From NCBI GenBank assembly GCA_029448655.1, contig JACCLO010000004.1:4154001-4218000 (forward strand): DNA of 64,000 nucleotides, given 5' to 3'. The notes under the pieces were generated by a model. The model was not told the origin of the DNA. It searched no databases and saw only the letters and a program-made list of their open reading frames with translations. Shown here piece after piece: positions 44,624 to 55,615 of this stretch. Position numbers and translations under genes: made by a program. The stretch comes from Wolfiporia cocos. Lineage: Eukaryota; Basidiomycota; Agaricomycetes; Polyporales; Phaeolaceae. The stretch's first letter is position 1, and each line of letters begins with the position of its first letter.

Positions 44624-46060
44624 TTACTTGCGCACGACAATGGTCCAACGCTCTAGCAGCTTCGCATCCAACACCGCAGCCTCCCAGACAGCATAAAGCC
44701 TCTCCTCCCGCCATCCTTCTATGTTCCACTTTCGCACGAAGTCATCCCTGACTACTTGATTCTCTTCTAGATCCTGCACATACGCGCGGAGCAGGTTCGC
44801 GTCTTCATCTGATGTATTGCGCACAGACTCGATCGTGAGCGGTGTTTGCCCAGACGCCAGAAGCCGCAGAGTTTGCGAGAGCGTGGTCAAAAGTGGAGCC
44901 GGAGATACAATACGTGATGTTGGAGACCAAGCGTCCGTTTCAGAAATCCTGAGGTTCTCGATTGAATGCGGGCTGACCTCGAGTTTCCGGTGGACATGTC
45001 GGCGCGGAAGGAAAGGCAGAGAGGCGAGGATGAACGAGGAATTCAGGAATGAGACTGCAGTCCCTCGAGTGGTCACGTCGATGACAATACTTGTACAAGG
45101 AGGCAATGAGGATTGTAGCATGCGGATGTATGCCTCTGCGCGGGCATATGGGATTCCGTCTAAAGATAATCCACAGGAGTCCTTCATTGCGTCTTCGTAG
45201 TTCGGGCTATACGAAATTGATGCTACGGTTAGCTTCCGTCCTGATCACCTTTCGGTGGCATGATCGTACACATCATCTTCGCGATCGCAGCGATTGTCAG
45301 GTCGAAATGGGATTGGCACGCGCATATAGTTACTTACTAGACAGGCTTTCCGGATCCAAATTCTGGTTCATGCTCATGTTGGGTCTTCAGAATATCAGGT
45401 TCCTGAAATTGTGGCACTTACATCGTTTGACAACGAAGAGAACTGTGCGGCAAGAGTCCAGCTGAAGATATCCGCCCACCAGAATTTATCGATACGCAGC
45501 TGGATTCGCCAGTTATCGGCATAGAGAGAATTGGTCAGAAGCAATGGTAGATCGTCTTTTGCATTCCTCAATTCGGTCCTCCCAGAGATCAAGTCATTCA
45601 GAAGAGCGTCCAATGGCAGCCTAATCATGCAACTGCGCGAAGCTGCTGCTTGCTGCGCCACCTGCAAGTATGTCGGACTCCAGAGGGAACATGTTGGGGT
45701 GAGAACTTGCAGCAGTGCATGCAGCGCCTTCCGCGTGTTGATTAACGGAGTTTGACGCGATGAGCCCAGAACGGGAAGAGCCCAGAAGAAGACGGCAAAC
45801 AAGAAAACCAGTAGCGCAATCAACCCCGTAGTGAAGGGAGCTGAGTTTATCGCGAAGCCTAAGCACGTAAACAAAGGGCAAAAGTCCTTGTATTGGCTGC
45901 ATTGGTTGTTGAGGAATCCTGAGACTCGCAAGGGCAGATGCACGATGTCATGTACGAGAGGTTGGTTGTATATGTGCGTTAATGCGCTCTCGTCAAAACC
46001 AGACCACAGTGACGTGATCCTGATAAAGTGCAGCAGCAAGGTGTACAATGATAACAACAT
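44624..46060 (-). CDS. Membrane protein of unknown function
   Basis: I do not recognise this family. The ATG at 46060 opens MLLSLYTLLLHFIRITSLWS, a hydrophobic N-terminus that could be a signal anchor. A second strong transmembrane helix follows (FTTGLIALLVFLFAVFFWAL). The rest of exon 1 is helical. An intron of only 37 nt (45421-45385) joins SSLSND to TQHEHEPEFGSGKPV. A further intron leads to YPNYEDAMKDSCGLSLDGIP, and a soluble C-terminal domain of ~190 residues ends RWTIVVRK. Consistent splicing, the long open frame and position between MTHFR and EPL1 support a real gene. A role at an internal membrane is the most that can be said. Confidence 0.7.
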
Positions 46061-47311
46061 GGCGAGGTTCTGAGGTCCAATGCGCAGTTAAGAGGCCAGG
46101 CGAAAAGTGTATGGATCGATAGCGCTGTGCGTGACGCTAAGTAAGACGCGCTACGTCACGCCTTAGTTGCTGGGCGATACGAATTACTAAGCCTATATGT
46201 GACTGCAGCCTGTGACTGCAGTGTCAGTCACAGTGTCGGCGGACCGGAGGAAAGAAACCCGATCCATCACGTGATGGGATCTGTCGTCGTACGGGCCTGG
46301 CGCAAGCCTTGAAGCCACTTGCGTCTCTTCACCCTCGCTCACTACCGCATTCCGCTGTCGCTTCTTGCGACCGTAGCGGGTATGACCACACTATGTGCAG
46401 CGTATGTCTATGAAAATGCACTACGCGCCCTGACTTTCAAGATGCTGTACATCCGGTGAGTTGTTGATGTGCCCTTCCTTCCACATGTCGAGACCGACAT
46501 TGCATCTAGTACAATCCGAATGACTAGGTGCAGGCACGACATCGATTTCTATATTGTATCTGGCGTGCCCTCTTAGGCTGTCATTGAGGATTGGGTGCAA
46601 CATCGACACTCATTGTAGCACCATGGACGACGGATGGTGACCAATCATCGCATCGCCGGCCTCTCGTGCCAGTGGGTATATTTGCTAATCTCTGTTGACA
46701 TATGTTTTCCTGAATTTTAACTACTAGATGGCAATTTGCCGCAGGTACGCCCCGAAGGCATAACCCCAAGTGTCGTCAGGGGGTCCTTCTGCTGCATCTT
46801 CTGTGAGGGAAGTTCGGAGTCCAACACAGCTGCTGCCCCTCACACAAATATCGAAAGAGAGGCGCAGCCAAAGCAGGGCCAACTTATGGTGTGTGTATGG
46901 GTTGGTTCTGGGACGAAGTAGATATTGTAAGTGGATTTAGCTTCGGTACTGCATATACACCGCGCACGGTGCGTAGCGAATCGCTAGACGTAACTGACAT
47001 AATTTTCAGACATTACCTTTGACATGTAGTTCTTGCGCGTATGCAGCGGTTCTCGCCAACGTTTGATACTGCAGCCCATATCGCTCCCCGCGCGGCGATC
47101 CAGTTGCGGCGCTCATGACATCTGTATATGGGAATCGATCTGGGTTACGTCAGCAGGCCAATTACTGAGTGAGAACGGTCCGGTCCGCCAAGTTCCGGTT
47201 ACGACTTCCGGCCACACATCGACAGCGCGCCAGGCGTCGTCGCCGCCCCACGCCCTCGACTCGATCCTCTCCCAACATTTTCAGACCTCGAGGCTTTCCA
47301 CACTCCATGAT
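46061..47311. other. Intergenic region upstream of EPL1
   Basis: About 1.25 kb separate two divergent start codons. The left part holds regulatory-looking repeats (listed separately). A short frame 46381-46455 ends in a good donor (cggtgagt), with possible tiny exons later (46729-46745, and 46889 onward starting MGWFWDEVDI). I could not assemble a convincing protein, so any small gene here remains unproven. The last 250 bases are likely the EPL1 leader. Confidence 0.4.
46198..46276. promoter_or_regulatory. Repeat and palindrome cluster in the promoter of the unknown membrane-protein gene
   Basis: An 11-bp direct repeat TGTGACTGCAG occurs at 46198-46208 and 46211-46221. The second copy overlaps an inverted repeat with 9-bp arms CTGTGACTG (46210-46218) and CAGTCACAG (46225-46233) around a 6-base loop. 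A 12-bp perfect palindrome CATCACGTGATG (46265-46276), containing an E-box, follows. Confidence 0.5.
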
Positions 47312-50300
47312 ATGCCCCGAAATCACAACACCGGCCCTTCTACTCTCCGCAACCGGAACCGTGTTACCAACAAAACTCGGCTCAAGGTCATCACAGAGAG
47401 CATCGATGCCGACCCGATCGTGCTCGATGAGGACGAAGAAAAGGCCAGAGTGGTTTCTACGGCCGGTGTCGACGCCGAGGACGCGAATGTAAGTCCCATC
47501 GCGCCCATCGTGCTCGCTGAGCACGCCCTTGTTGAAAACCCCTGTGTTGGCCACGTCTGATTGGTCAGGAGCGTGCGAGCCTCATTCCGTGGAATGCTGA
47601 CTAATCACCCGATTAGGAACATCACCTGCAAGCCGTTCTGTCTGCGGCGGCTACTCGGCATCAAGCCAGTTCGCGTTCGACCAGAGCAGCATCTGAGAAG
47701 GATAAAGCCGTTCCCGCTGCCTATATCCCCACGCCGGACAGTACTGGCGTGGTTGACAACTATACAGAACTGTATGCTCCGGGTAAATGGAAGGACCCTG
47801 CAACCTATGTCAAGTCCTCCGACACTGTCGAGGAAGCCATTTCGTTCTCGCTTGCGAATGGGTTCATATACTATATGGATGAGCGTGACAAGGAGTGGCT
47901 CGACAAGAATAATGAAGAGGCGCGTGGTGAGGGGACCAGTGCGCAAGGCGCCATGTCCGGTGCTAGCACTCGTTCCGGACGGAGCACCAAGGCGAAAGGC
48001 AAGGATCCAGAAATTGTCCAACCCGTCGCAATGTCCGAAGACGAGTTCGAACTGGTGATGGCCATCTTTGAGAAGATAACTCACGAGAAGACGCCATTTC
48101 TGCACCATGTTAGTCCATCGTTTATGCAATTGTGTAACTTGCTTTGTATTCACTTCGCACATAGGGTCTTGGACAAGGCACGCCCTTCCCGCCATTCACA
48201 GATTACCAAGATACTTTTGCCAATACCTTGCCTGAATCCATGTTTGCGGTTTTCGCGAAGCCCGCTTGGATTCCTCAACCTCCACATCTTCCCCGCATCG
48301 CCCGAGTAGTCTATTCACACTGGCGTGAACGGCGACTTGAGCGCGCAGGACATCCAATTATACCCTCTGTCAATGTAAGGTTGACTTGGTTGGCCAGCCC
48401 TTTCATGCTGACGGAAGATCACAGTTGGATGAGACTGATACCAGAAATGAGTCGTACATCTGTTTCCGGCGACGCGAGATCAAGGCCGTTCGCAAAACGC
48501 GCGCTCAGCAAGCAACCTATTCAGACAAGATGTTGCGACTGCAAGCTGAACTTGCGACAGCAGAAGAATTGGCTAAGGGTGTCCTGCAGCGCGAACATCT
48601 GAAGCGAGAGACCGCTGTGCAAGCGAGAGCCGTATGGGAGAAACGCTTCACATTTGCTGACCTGAAGCGCAAGTTCCCTGCTCTGGGCACCAAGGACGAC
48701 GAAGAATTGTTCCACGATAAGGAGCGAATACCCAAGAAACCCAGAATCGAAACGTATGTTCTTGCGTGCTCTCTGCCGTTTTACTCCTTACGTAGAGCCC
48801 TGCAGTCGCACAATCAAGTTCCGGGCTCCTGGCGAACTTGCTTCTCCAGTTTTCCATGCAGAGCCGCAGATCAAGCCAAAGGAGCGACAGGCTCAAATAC
48901 AAAGCCAAATCGAGCAAGAAATGGCTGCGCGCAAGGAGAAGGATCATCACTGGGAGGATGCTATTGACGTAAGTTTATCTGCTGTCTCCTAAGATTGCTG
49001 GCACTCACCCGGATGCTTAGAATCCATACCAACCCACCTCTGCGCCATATGCATCAAAGCTGTGGAGGGCAGTTGCTGCCATGCGAAATGCGCCCTCATC
49101 TTCTGCTTCCACCACACCTGATCAGCCATTGCGTGCGGTTCGTGCTGGTCGTTTGCGGTATGGCCGTGGTGGTCGTCTTCACCTAGATCGACGCACGATC
49201 ACGTCGTATCCTTGGGGTGCGCTAGATTTCCTGTCGGATGAAGACAAGAACGACGTGGAAGCACAGGACCGTGCCCGGAGATTGGCGGAACGGTGGAGGT
49301 ACGATGAAGACGACGCTTTACCTGTCGGCTCAGAGGGCCCCGACGAGAAGGACCGCATTCTGGTCGATGACTTCCAGCCCAAGTACGCTGCACCGGTTCG
49401 CTGCTTTTCTGCTACAGCTAACGATCTTCTAGATACCTTGCCCATCATATGTCGCTGCTCACTGATCAAGACCGACAGAGCCTCATTACTGACGCTACTA
49501 TTACTATCACTGCGAGTGATGGTCGCCAACAAACGCACACGCCATTCAGGGTGGTGGCCCCCGAGCGCAGAATTGCAACCCCATCAACCAGAGCGGGTAG
49601 TTCTCATACGGTGGCGCCCGGCCAGCCGATGAGCGCGCTGCATTCAAGTAGCTCTCTGACCACAAGTGGGACTCCCGTTTCGATGTCGTCGCCGTTCAAG
49701 AAGATGCCCTCCTCGAGTGTGCCGCACCTACGAATTTCGTCACTCGGAAATATGCGACCCCCGGGATTGCCCTCGATTCCCAACATCCAGTCGGCAGCAA
49801 TGAGTGTTTCCCTTTCGTCTCCCCACAATACGCCCCCGCTTCACACCGGGCAAGCTAGCAGCATTCATGACGCCAATGGGCTGACTACGGTTAGTGGGGA
49901 ACAGAATGGCAAACCAAGCGCATCAGTGAACTCGGATAATCACCTGCAGCCCCTCAACCATCAAGCTCAAGCGGATGGCCAGTCTGTGCCACCTTCTGCT
50001 TCTCCTATGCGTCCCAAGGTTCAGGTCCAGCCGCAGGCAATAACTATCCCTAATGTCTCTAATGGCTATCATATCGGCTCTACTAATCCCTATCAGTCCG
50101 CCATCTCAGCACCGTACATGCATTCGGGCAACAGGTCACTCATAATGCAGCAAATGCAATCACTGAAGTCCGCATTCGCCTCCATGGCACCGACGCCGGA
50201 TCCTAGTCTGCAGCTTCGAACGCCGGCCTCCTATGGCGATCAGAATAGATCCGGCTACCCTCCAATGGCAGCAGCAAGACAGTGGAACCAGCACCAGCGT

Positions 50301-50645
50301 CCTCCGTCAGTTAACTCGACCGAAGCAATCGGCGTGGACAGCATCGCAACTCCCGTGATGTCGCCGCCACTGCCTACGCGGACGCCGTCTGCCAATGGGA
50401 TGCACAATCATCTATCCAGGGTACAGAGCGTCAATCACTCCATTGTTCAACCGCAAGGCAGGGCTTCGCCCGCCAATGCGCACATAGCTCGCCTGACGAC
50501 GCCCATGTCGCCATCTCCTCATTTACTCTCCGCATCGCTTGCCGCTGTGCAGCCCCAGTCCTCGCCAAGCAGGTCGCCCCAGCCCCCGATGGCTACCCCT
50601 TCGCCCTCGATGCAGCCAAGGCATGTCCTGGGGACGGGATATTAA
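47312..50645 (+). CDS. EPL1: Enhancer of polycomb-like protein EPL1, NuA4 acetyltransferase subunit
   Basis: EPL1 anchors the Esa1-Yng2-Eaf6 catalytic module (piccolo NuA4) and positions it on nucleosomes. The start at 47312 gives MPRNHNTGPSTLRNRNRV; the frame continues upstream, but this ATG fits the family. The EPcA domain includes VVDNYTELYAPGKWKDP, SDTVEEAISFSLANGFIYYM, DERDKEWLDKNNEEARGEGT, MSEDEFELVMAIFEKITHEK, NFDETDTRNESYICFRRREI and VRKTRAQQATYSDKMLRLQA. The middle carries the basic RLRYGRGGRLHLDRRT and LDFLSDEDKND blocks. The C-terminal ~400 residues are Ser/Pro/Gln/Asn-rich and probably disordered, ending VLGTGY. Several short introns. Upstream lies the ~1.2-kb intergenic region shared with the unknown membrane-protein gene. 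Confidence 0.95.
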
Positions 50646-51032
50646 TTGAAGCTGTACCCTATAGTTTGTTTGCCTCTACCATCACTCCGTGTTTGCATAT
50701 GGTTACTTATTTACTTCGTCGTCGCACAATTTCGTTGAGCTTTGTATTTTGCAGTAGTATAGTAAGAAGAGTTGTACGAATCTTGAAGTTCGTTGAGCAT
50801 TTCTATGAGCGACGTGTGGCAGGAGCATCAACGTGCAAAGGTTACTCTAAAACGCTGTACGTGAGTGGTACTCGCGTAAATGTCACTCATTCTACGCATA
50901 GAGAGTGTGGTATCGATCGCATGTCCTGTCCTGGAGCAGCATGGATACGGATGCGCGAGGCCTACCTGGAGCCAGAGTAATATTAAGCAATAAACATTAC
51001 ATGTCTACATATACATGATACAAGTGTCCGTC
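50646..51032. other. Convergent intergenic region EPL1/CreC
   Basis: 387 bp between the stop codons of two convergent genes. It is AT-rich with tatacatatata-like sequence near 51000 and has no supportable coding frame. It is probably both 3' untranslated regions. Confidence 0.4.
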
Positions 51033-53294
51033 TCAGCCAATTATATCAACGATGGACTCTCGCCTATACATACTTTGATTGCGCAGGTGTCTGGGCTTGA
51101 CAACCAGTGGCCTGATCCACAGCTTGATGAGGCTATACTTAGAGGCAGTCAAGATGCCTTTCGAGGTGAAAACGATATCCGTCAACATCTCGTTGCCGAT
51201 GGTCTTAACCTGGCTGTTCGTCAGCGTATCGCACCGTTTCCTGATGGCGGAGTGATATACCAAGACCGGCTGAACGACAGCGACTTCGTTGCGGGAGGGA
51301 GCGGGGTGATACCGAGGGAGAGGCGTGTCCGCACCGCCGGGACCAGACAAGAACAGCGTAGATTCCCCTCTCCGGCGTAATGCGAGAGATACCGACGACG
51401 TCATCGACAATCGTTGATGGTGGGAGGTCTTCGCAGAGCTTTCGGTCAACGTATCTGGAGACAGGAAACGGACTCACGTGAAGCTTTGGTCGATGCAGAG
51501 CACCACTTGAGAAGTCCCACTACGTTGACGACAGTTAACTTCAGATATCCCAGCTGGCGATTGATTCCTACCAAGACGAGCTTGTTGTCTTCGCCGACAC
51601 TGCCGAAGCGATAAGTCCGTCCATCACATCTTAGATCGTCAAATGCGAGTGCGGAGACAAAGGATGAGTGACCCTGGCATCTCGCGATGACGCGTTGCTC
51701 CCAAGGAGAGAATATTGTCACCAGATCGTCTTGACCACCTGTCTGTATACGCTCGCATTGAGCGAGTGAAAACAAAGTTCAGTAGATGCGTACTGACTAT
51801 AATGAACCGGCCATCTGGGGACCATGCCACGCAGCTCAAAGCTCCGAAATACGAGGCATAGCAATCGACAAGTCTGCGAGGTCAGATAAATACGCTGTTG
51901 CCTGACAGGATACTCACTGTTCGGCAATTGTGTCAATTACTCTGAGGCAACCGTCCTCCGAAATCGCCGCAACGTATTTCGCATCTGGCGAAAAGACGAA
52001 ATCTGCATGATATGAGAGACTAGCCCTCTCTGAGATTTAAATGTCGTCGACCAACCTACAATACTTCGCCGTGACACTTTCCAGTGGCTGACGGGATTCT
52101 TAGCGGCCTTCTCCTTGTCAGGTTTGCTTGCCCCAGAGAGAGCACTACCAGCAGCTACAGGATGCCACGGTGGCATTGTCACAAAGATGCTGTCGAGAGG
52201 ATCCCAGTCGCCACGAGAGCTGGCAGAGTTGCCATCGGAGGAAGAATTAGATGTACCGGGCTCTTGCGGGACGAATGCTCCATCTTCCCGCTCTTTGTCA
52301 TATACTACAATGCTTCCATCGGCATGTGCAACGAGAAACAGGTTGGGCGACTGAGGAACCCAGCGAATAGCTGTGCACGGGAAATTGCATATACGACCCT
52401 TGGTACGTCATTGGCGGAGGTTGGCACACCCTGCGCAAGTTACGCACCTGTTTGTTAAGCCGACCGTAACGGGTTGACATAGGATCTACAATGTGTCAAT
52501 GACAATCGCGAAAACGGTCAATATTGCAACCTACCGAACCAGAGCATGTCCCCCGTGTTGAACCCCATAATGACATCAATACGCTCAGGAGACACCGTTG
52601 CCAGATTTACGTCGTGGCATGTAGGATGTGCAGCAAAGTGAATCTTGGCCAAGGGCTCCTGCAAGCATCGTCATGATAGTGGGACTGACAAGCTAGAGCT
52701 GTGACATACCTTGGTCTTGGCTCCTGCCTCTGTCCAGATAAAGCTCTTCGCTGAGTTATAGAATAAGAATGTGGTATCTCCGTGCTTCGCCTGCAGGTTC
52801 TTGTGCAAGTTATCCGCATTCTGTAAGCGAGTAATGAAGGTCGAAGACGTGGTCCGCATATTATGTTTGGGTCGGACAATGGACTTCTTCTTGCTTGTGC
52901 CAGCAGAATTATGTGAGAATATTGTATTTGGGGAATCGTGTGAGATGATGGGGGATGCCTTCGTGTTCTCTGGTGCTGCGGCGGTCGAGACATCTGGGGA
53001 GCCTTCGTCGGGATCCTCGCTGCTGGACACACTCAGCCCATCTTCGCGCTCTTTCGGGATGGGGACAGCCTTGTCCTTCTTGTACTCCTTCTCCCTGTTG
53101 CCGCTGAGCAGGTGCGAGAGCCCGGGCGAGTTGGTCTTGTTCGCGGCAAACTTGACGGTGACTGTGGACAGGCGGGTGGGGAAGAGGATCGGTACGGAGT
53201 TGACGGTGTGCTGCCCAGGGAGGAGGGACGGCCTGTGCTCCTCGGTGACGGAGTACACGCCCTCGGGCGCGACGAAAGTCGAGTCATTCTCCAT
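51033..53294 (-). CDS. creC: WD40-repeat protein CreC/WDR20 (deubiquitinase cofactor)
   Basis: CreC binds and activates the deubiquitinase CreB in carbon catabolite repression (Aspergillus); WDR20 does the same for USP12/USP46 in animals. The start at 53294 gives [20 protein letters not shown]; upstream in-frame sequence lacks an ATG. A Ser/Pro-rich N-terminal region follows, then [40 protein letters not shown] and the WD repeats: [79 protein letters not shown] and [24 protein letters not shown] strand. The final repeat reads [20 protein letters not shown] and ends SIVDIIG. It shares a ~150-bp promoter with BCKDHB. Confidence 0.88.
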
Positions 53295-53447
53295 GCCCTT
53301 TGGAATGCGGTCCCCAGCTGCGCACTGTTGGTCGTTGTTGATCGTGCTCACGGTCGAAGGCACACCAACCGGGTCGACTGACGTTCCGTTAAGCGCTGAC
53401 CCCGCTACCCCGGACTGGCACGGCCACCGTCATGCTCGACGCCCACC

Positions 53448-55121
53448 ATGATCATCTCAGCGAGGCGTGTGCTCGGTCTTCGCCCGGTGCAGGCGGCGCA
53501 GCGGGTGAGAGTGGCGTTCATGCGAGAGATGATATTCCATCTAACATCGTCCCAGTGCTCCCATCGCTGGAACACCACAGCGGCATTGCAACAAACTACA
53601 GAACAGGGCGGCGTCCTGCCTTCTGTCGCAACCTCTTCCTATCTACGGACAACGCGAGATACAGCGCTTCGTGCTCCAGGCATCAAGTGGACAGACGAGA
53701 GTGCAGGCGGCTCACGCGAGGTTCTCATCGCAGGTCGTGAGACGCGCAAGATGAACATGTACCAGGCAATTCGAGATGCAATGAGGTGCGCAGATTTTTA
53801 GACATCACCGTCGCACTATGCATTCATCTACAGCTTCACAGCAACGCGTTAATGCGAGACGACACTGCCGTCGTATTCGGCGAAGATGTAGCATTCGGAG
53901 GCGTGTTCCGCTGCACAATGGTTAGCTATCTTCTCTTCTCGCGATGATCCGATGATAATCATTCTCAGGGTCTGGCGGAAGAATTTGGTAGGTAGTCACC
54001 CTGTCAGTCGGATTGCATCACTGAGCGAGGATGTAGGCAGAGAGCGTGTCTTCAACACACCTCTGAGCGAACAAGGCATTGCGGGATTTGCAATTGGCAT
54101 GGCGGCGATGGGTCACACTGCAATTGCCGAGATACAGTTCGCAGACTACATTTTCCCCGCGTTTGACCAGGTTTATATTCCTAGATTCTGGCTAGTATCA
54201 CTCCATGCTTATGTAGCGAAAGATCGTGAATGAGGCTGCAAAGTACCGGTATCGCTCAAGTGGACAATTTCAAGCAGGTGCGCTGACAATTCGATGCCCG
54301 TCAATGGCGGTAGGACATGGTGGGCACTACCACTCTCAAAGTCCTGAAGGATTCTTCCTGGGCTCTGCGGGCATCAAGGTTAGTAGATGCATCTACGTCA
54401 AGTTAAGACCGGTCTAAGGCATGGAAACTATCAGCTTGCGATACCGCGGTCACCACTCCAGGCGAAGGGACTTCTCCTCAGTGCTATCCGCGATCCAAAC
54501 CCGGTGATCTTCATGGAACCAAAAATCTTGTACCGCTCTGCAGGTCGGTAATGTGTCCATTATTCCCCACGTCAGCCACTGCTGCTTACATCCTGGGTCA
54601 GTCGAACAGGTGCCCATAGATGATTATCAACTTCCACTTGGTCAAGCAGAGATTCTCACTCCAGGGTCTGATGTAACGCTGCTATCATGGGGCTCACCTA
54701 TTTATCACTGCGAGACTGCGATGTACATGCTATCCAGCCCTCCAGGCGGGCTCGACGCGCACGTGCCCTCTTCTCTACGCTCAGCCAAAGTGGAGCTCAT
54801 CGACCTGCGTACGATCATGCCGTGGGACGTCGATACTATTGTCGAGAGCGTCAACCGTACGGGACGGCTCGTTATCGTGCATGAAGCCGGTCGTACGGGC
54901 GGCGTCGGGGCTGAGATTGGCGCAGAAATCCAAAAGAGATGTTTCTTGAAGCTCAATGCACCCGTTCGACTGGTGACGGGCTGGGAGTAAGTCATATGCA
55001 GGCCGTGTCAAGTCAAGCTGACGCTCTTCGTAGTACTCCCGTTCCGATGCAATTTGAGAAGTTCTACATGCCAGACCCCCTGCGTATTCTGGACGCATTG
55101 GTCGATACGCTGTCTTACTGA
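53448..55121 (+). CDS. BCKDHB: Branched-chain 2-oxoacid dehydrogenase E1 component beta subunit, mitochondrial
   Basis: The beta subunit of the thiamine-diphosphate E1 that decarboxylates ketoacids from Leu, Ile and Val. The start at 53448 gives a basic presequence ([19 protein letters not shown]). Core blocks are [131 protein letters not shown] and [12 protein letters not shown]. It ends [19 protein letters not shown]. The [15 protein letters not shown] and PKILYR blocks identify the branched-chain rather than pyruvate enzyme. A stop-free 51-nt intron (53505-53555) sits in the presequence. The partner alpha subunit is not in the window. Confidence 0.95.
53505..53555 (+). other. Probable stop-free 51-nt intron in the BCKDHB presequence
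   Basis: GTGAGA donor, CTAAC branch point at 53541-53545 and cccag acceptor, length 51 nt, no stop in frame. Splicing joins AAQR to CSHRWNTT; retention adds 17 residues to the presequence. Confidence 0.7.
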
Positions 55122-55615
55122 TCCGCTTGTGTTCCAGTGCGTGGGCAAATCCGGACTTCAGTTGAACGCGCTAAGTTGTATGGTTTACTTACTTCTATAC
55201 ATAATGGAAGCGTAAGCTAGCGTATAACGCGTTTTGCAGGGTTTGTAGTCCGCGTTCACGACCGTATTGTCGGCCTGGATCAGTAGTATAGCCGATGTAG
55301 TATATGCAGGAATGGATGATGGCTACGCGTACGGCCGGTTTACGATCCTGCTCACTTGCCTTTCTGGGACCGGAATTGTCTTAATACATCAGGCGCCCAT
55401 CTCGTCACCGCTGCAGGTAGACGCCCATAAACTGCTATAGCTCCGTTCAAGCTACTTTGCGACATACCGACGGCTGACCTCCTGGCTCGACAGAAACTTC
55501 GAGCTTCACTATATACTCACTATTGACGCTAACATAACTCGAGCCGACAAATACTATCGCTACAACAATCTCATTTCACTAATTACCAGTATTGTGCGGT
55601 GGCTACTTGCTTGAC
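55122..55615. other. Intergenic region before STT4
   Basis: About 490 bp between the BCKDHB stop and the STT4 start in the same orientation. No coding frame, RNA gene or repeat is evident. It should contain the BCKDHB terminator region and the STT4 promoter. Confidence 0.4.

Noticed and set aside
46381..46960. Possible small multi-exon gene (MTTLCAAYVYENALRALTF and MGWFWDEVDI)
   Set aside because: The pieces have fair splice sites, but I could not build a continuous, recognisable protein. RNA evidence would be needed.
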